A stretch of 58,024 bases of DNA from Clarireedia homoeocarpa (taxonomy: Eukaryota > Ascomycota > Leotiomycetes > Helotiales > Rutstroemiaceae): contig LNKV01000075.1 in NCBI GenBank assembly GCA_001465935.1, positions 20,609 to 78,632 of the forward strand, in the 5' to 3' direction. The stretch's first letter is position 1; each line of letters opens with the position of its first letter. The notes under the pieces were generated by a model. That model worked only from the letters and a program-made list of their open reading frames with translations. It was not told the origin of the DNA and did not search any database. Shown here in pieces: positions 53,001 to 58,024 of the stretch. Made by a program: the position numbers and the translations under genes.

Positions 53001-56000
53001 TAATTTTTATTTATAATATTTTTTAAAATCTCTTTTAAAATAAAATATATAAATTATATAAAAAAGAATTTAAAAATAGAAACTTTTTATAATATATATA
53101 TAAATTATAATTAGTTTATTTTTAAAATAATAAATATAAAAAAATAATTATTAAAAAAATAAATAAAAATTATTTAATAATTATATTTAAAATTTAATTA
53201 ATAAAATATATAATATATTAGATTAATAAAAAAAATTATATATTTTAAATATAAATTTAAAATAATATTTATATATATTTTTTTATATATATTAATAATT
53301 AAATATAAAATAATATAAATCTTTATTTTCTTTTTTATTTATTAAAATTATTTATATATTCTAATTTAATAATTAATTATTAATAATTAATATAAATTTA
53401 TATATTTAATATTTTTAATATTTTTAAATAATTTTTTAAAATTAAAACTTTTTATAAAAAGTTATTTTAAATTTTAATTATATTTAATAATTATATAAAT
53501 CGATAATTAAAATATTTTTAAAAGTTTTAATATTTAATTTTTAATATATATATAAAAGTTTTATAATTTTATTTTTTTTATTAAAAATTAATAATTTTAA
53601 TTTAAATTATATTAACTTTATTTATTTATTAATAATATATTAAAGTTTAATTATTATTAATAATCTTTTTATTTTATATTTAATAAAAAATTAAAAAATA
53701 AAATTTAAATTTTATAAATTTTTTATTTTTATTATATATATAAATAAGAAAAATAGATTTAATTTATATAAATTATAATTAAAATCTTTAAATAAAAAAT
53801 ATAAAAATATTATAGATTCTTTTTATTTTAAATATTTTAAAAAATAAAAAATAAACTTTTTATAAAATTATTAAAATTTTATTATTTCGAATAAATTAAT
53901 AAATTATTTAATATTAAATTTAAAATGTTTTAATTTAAAAAGATAATAATATTAGAATTATTAAAAAAATTATTTTTATAAAAAGAAAATAATTTTATAT
54001 TATTATTATATTTATATAACTTTTTTAATTTCAAGGTTTTAAATTATAAAATTATTATATTTAGATAATAATTAGATATATATAAAATAATAAAAATATA
54101 ATTAATTATCTTATCTCTTTTTAGAACTTTTAATTTTATTTATAAAAATTTATAAAGATTTTAAATTCAATTTAAAAATTATTAATCTTTAATAATCTTT
54201 TTAATAATTATTATAAAATTATAATTTTAAATATTATATAACTCTTTTTATAATATTTTTTTTAATTTAAATATTAAATTATAATAAATTAAAGAAAGTT
54301 TTAAATAAATAAAATATTAAATATAAATATAATTAATCTCTTTAATTTATTTATTTAAAATCAGATTATTATTATTTATTTAGAATATTCTTAAATAATA
54401 AAAATAAATAATTATAATATTTACTTCTTTTTTAAATATTATTTCTTAATTATATAAATATTATAATTCTAATAAAAAAAGTTTATTTTTATATAAGTTT
54501 TAAAAATAAAGAAATAAGTAATTATATAAGTTTATATTAAATAGATTATATATTATTTATTAAAATCAAGAATTCTTTTAAATAATTATTTATAAATAAA
54601 TTATTTTTATAATTTTAATTAATATCGATTAGTAAATATATAATTAAATTAATAAATATTTATTTTAACTAAATTAATTTCTTTTTAAATAATTATTATT
54701 ATTATTATTATTTTAATTAAATATAATTATTAATAAATTTTTATAATATTTAAGATTTAAAGTAATTATTTTATTTATATAATATAATTAATAATATTAA
54801 TATTAATAATATTATTTTTTATTTATTCTTTTTATAATTTATATTATCTAAATTATTTTATTTGTTAATTTCTATTATATTTAAATATAATTATATATTT
54901 TTAAATAAATAAAATAATAATAAAAATAAATATAATAATTTCTATTAAATTAATTATAAACTTTATTATAATTATATTTATAAATTAATAATTTTAATTA
55001 ATCTATTATATATTTAATAAATTATTTATTAAATTTATTAATAATAAAATAATATATAATCTACTTTATTTAATTAATTTAAAATAATTAATAAGTTTAA
55101 TTTTTTTATTTTTAATCTTTATATTTCTAATTTTTAAGATTAAATATTTTTAATTAAGAATAATATTATTATTATAAATATTATTTATTATTTATTTTAA
55201 ATAAATTTCGAATTCTTTTTACTTTTCTAATCTTTTTTTTTAATTACTAATTATTTTTATAATTAATTTTTAAATCTTATCTTTTTATATTTAGTTTATA
55301 TAAATTATTTCTTTTAATTTTTATTTAAATAAAATATTTATATATTCTTTAATTACTTTATATAAAAATATTTTAAACTTCTTTTTTATTATTAATCTCT
55401 TTTATTAGATTTTTTTTTTAAAAGATAATTCTCTTTTTATTAATTAAAGTAAATAATTATTTACTTTATTTTAAAGTTCGAAATAATTATTACTTTTATT
55501 TAACTTTTATAATTTATTAATTAAAATTTAAATATATAATCTTATTATATTTTATATTGTTTATAATATTTTATATTTTCGAGTTTATAATTTTATTAAT
55601 TTATAAATTCTTATATATTATCTTTAAACTTTTTTAAAATATATAATTTTTATTTATAGATTTTTATTATTAAGTTTTTAAATTAAATTTAGTTTTAATA
55701 GATATTATAAATTAAATTAATTAATTTTATATTTTTAAAATCTATATAAAATATATTATTTTCTTTTTAATTAATATATAATATAGTTTCTAACTTTACT
55801 TTTAATTTAGTTTTAAATTTTATAATATAAAAGTTAAATAATTATTCTTTTAATTAATCTTTATATATTTTATAATAAAGTTTATATAAAAGTTAATTAA
55901 AGTAATTTAACTAATAATTATTTTATTATATTTATTATTATTAAATTTACTTCTTTATATAATCTATTAAAATTATTTAATAAAGATATTAAGATTTCTC

Positions 56001-58024
56001 GAAATAATATTTAAGATTATTATAATTTTTAAAATTATAATAATTATTATTATATTCTTTATTTTAATTATATTTAAAATACTTTATATAATTTTAATAA
56101 AGAATATTATTATAATTATATAAATATTAGAAAGTCGAGTTATTATTAAAATTATAAAATTAAAAAATATTATTTTATTTTTTTAATCTTAATATTAGTT
56201 ATTAAAAAGTTATTAATATTATCTAAATAAAAAAGTTCTAATAAAGTAAGTTTCTATTTATTATTTTTAAAATTAATTTAATAATAGATTTCTAAGATTT
56301 AAAAAATATAAAGAAGTTTTTTAAAATATTAATTAAAATATATAATTTAAAGAGTTATTTTATAAATTAGCTTTCTAATAAAAAAGATAATAATTAGAAA
56401 AATAATAAGAATAAAAAGAATAAAAAGAATAATAAAGATAATAATAATAAGAATAATAATCTATTTATTTTATTTAGTTCTTATTATACTTACTTTTAAA
56501 GTCTAAGTTAAATTAATTATTCTAATCTTTTTATTATTTTTTAAAAGTCTTCTTATAATAAAGTAATTTTTATATTTTATATTAATATAATTAGTATTTC
56601 TTTAAATAATCTTTTTACTATTATTTTTATATATTATTTTAAATTATCTAATTATTCTTAATCTATTCTCGAGGTAATTTCACGAACTTCTTATAACTTT
56701 ATAATATTATTTTATACTATATTTTATAAATCTTTAATATATATATAAAACTCTGATATTTAAAATAATTATCCGAGAGTTCTAGATCTTTATAATCTTT
56801 TAGATAGATATAAGTTTTTTATATAATAATTCTTATATCGAAATATCAATTATTTAATTTATTTTTAAAGTTTCTTTATTATCTCAAATTCGTTAATAAA
56901 TTATATTAAGATTTATATAATTATATTTAAGAGATTAATTATATCTAAGTTTTTAAAAGAGAAAACTAAATAATTATTTTATATTAAAATAAAATAGATA
57001 TTAAATAATAGTAAGATAACTAAATAAAAGTATTTAAAGTATATTTAAATAATTTAAAAGTAGTTAATTAAATATATATTAAACTTAATATTTTCTATTT
57101 AAACTTATAATAAATATTTAAAATATTCTAAACTAATATTTAAAGATATTATAAAGTTAACTTTATTTTATACTAATTAGTAATTTTATTATATAATTAG
57201 TTTAAGATTATTTATTTATTAACTATATTTTCTATACTATTTATTTATATTAACGATTATATTAAATTAAATTTCTAAGTATTATAAGAAGATTAATTTA
57301 AAGAAGAATTTTTATTAAACAAGTTAATTATTTTTTAAAAGATTATCTATTTTAATCTTATTTTACTTTATATTTTAAGATTGAATTATTAATAAATTTT
57401 ACTTTTAAAAAGAAATAATAAATAAAAAAATAACTTTTAAAAAATATTTTATAAGATCTTAACTATTATATTTAACTTCTCGATTTTACCTCTTATATTT
57501 TATAAGTTCAAGTAAATATAAAAGTATTTAAATTATTACTATATAAGATTCTTAGTAAAACTATTAATAAATATATCTTTTATAAATAAATAAGTAATAT
57601 TAAACGATTTTTTCGAATATTCTTATTTTAATTATATATTTTAGATATCGATATATTTGAATTTAATAGTTATTCTTTTATTTTTATTTATAACTAATCT
57701 TATTATTTATATATTATTATAATAGATAGTAATTAGTTTAAATATAATTAGTTCGAGTTCTTTTAACAATCTATTTATTATTATAATTTCCTTTATAATT
57801 TTTTTTATATTAAATAGCTCAACTTCAATTATAGATATTATTATAGTATTTTACTTTAATACTTTCTAGATAATTAGTTTACTATATAATAATATTATAT
57901 ACTTCTAAGAAGATTACTTTATTTTATTATTATTAATAAATAATATATTTAATATTATAAGTAGTTAGGATAAATAATCTATATTATATTTAATAATAAA
58001 ATATCTTATTCTTTATAAATAACT
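50046..58024. other. unassigned, extremely AT-rich isochore end
   Basis: About 8 kb of DNA in which G and C are very sparse up to about 55,800 and a little more frequent after. A run of AAT/AAG/AAA/GAT-type codons at about 56,390-56,460 on the + strand would encode an Asn/Lys/Asp stretch. No domain, RNA gene or element end was recognised. Confidence 0.4.

Noticed and set aside
15700..58024. Mitochondrial DNA origin of the AT-rich part
   Set aside because: CpA/TpG is specifically depleted, nuclear gene families are readable, and no mitochondrial gene, tRNA or rRNA was seen.

Overview
The window looks like part of a filamentous ascomycete (Pezizomycotina) chromosome with a two-speed, AT-isochore architecture. 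Roughly 1-6200 and 15,650-58,024 are extremely AT-rich. C and G survive there mainly in CpG, CpT and ApG contexts, and CpA/TpG is almost absent, which is the footprint of repeat-induced point mutation (RIP, CpA to TpA). No tRNA, rRNA or prokaryotic feature was recognised. The species cannot be named from the sequence.

Between about 6.2 and 15.65 kb lies an island of ordinary to intermediate base composition. It holds the only gene that appears intact: a two-exon HET-domain (heterokaryon incompatibility) gene on the minus strand, 8841-6641, with a 53-nt intron that joins two overlapping reading frames in phase. It is hemmed in by mobile or repeated DNA. On the left is a RIP-degraded Tad1-like LINE (+ strand; endonuclease, reverse transcriptase, C-terminal domain, 3' UTR and A-rich tail) ending about 30 bp from the HET stop codon. 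On the right is a complete 2060-bp Fot1/pogo-like DNA transposon (42-bp terminal inverted repeats, TA duplication) with a broken minus-strand transposase. Beyond it is a RIP- and indel-broken RecQ-like fungal helicase gene of the telomere-linked type (minus strand, 11,899 to about 16,110). Several sharp palindromes lie between these units.

The long AT-rich right side is not featureless. Reading it while allowing for RIP (Q/W/R to stop, S to L, T to I, D/G to N, H to Y) exposes two degraded + strand genes of the fungal NLR-like / allorecognition repertoire. One at about 28.1-31.8 kb has a coiled-coil N-terminus, an array of 45-codon TPR repeats and a CHAT (caspase-like) domain. One at about 45.4-49.0 kb has a NACHT NTPase followed by an array of 43-codon WD40 repeats. 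The repeats still show as exact 135-bp and 129-bp periodicities. A 17-bp minisatellite, an element with roughly 165-bp imperfect inverted repeats, an 84-bp duplication and smaller satellites are also present.

Together the window reads as a graveyard of incompatibility/NLR genes and transposons silenced by RIP, around one surviving HET gene. About 35 kb of the AT-rich DNA could not be assigned.
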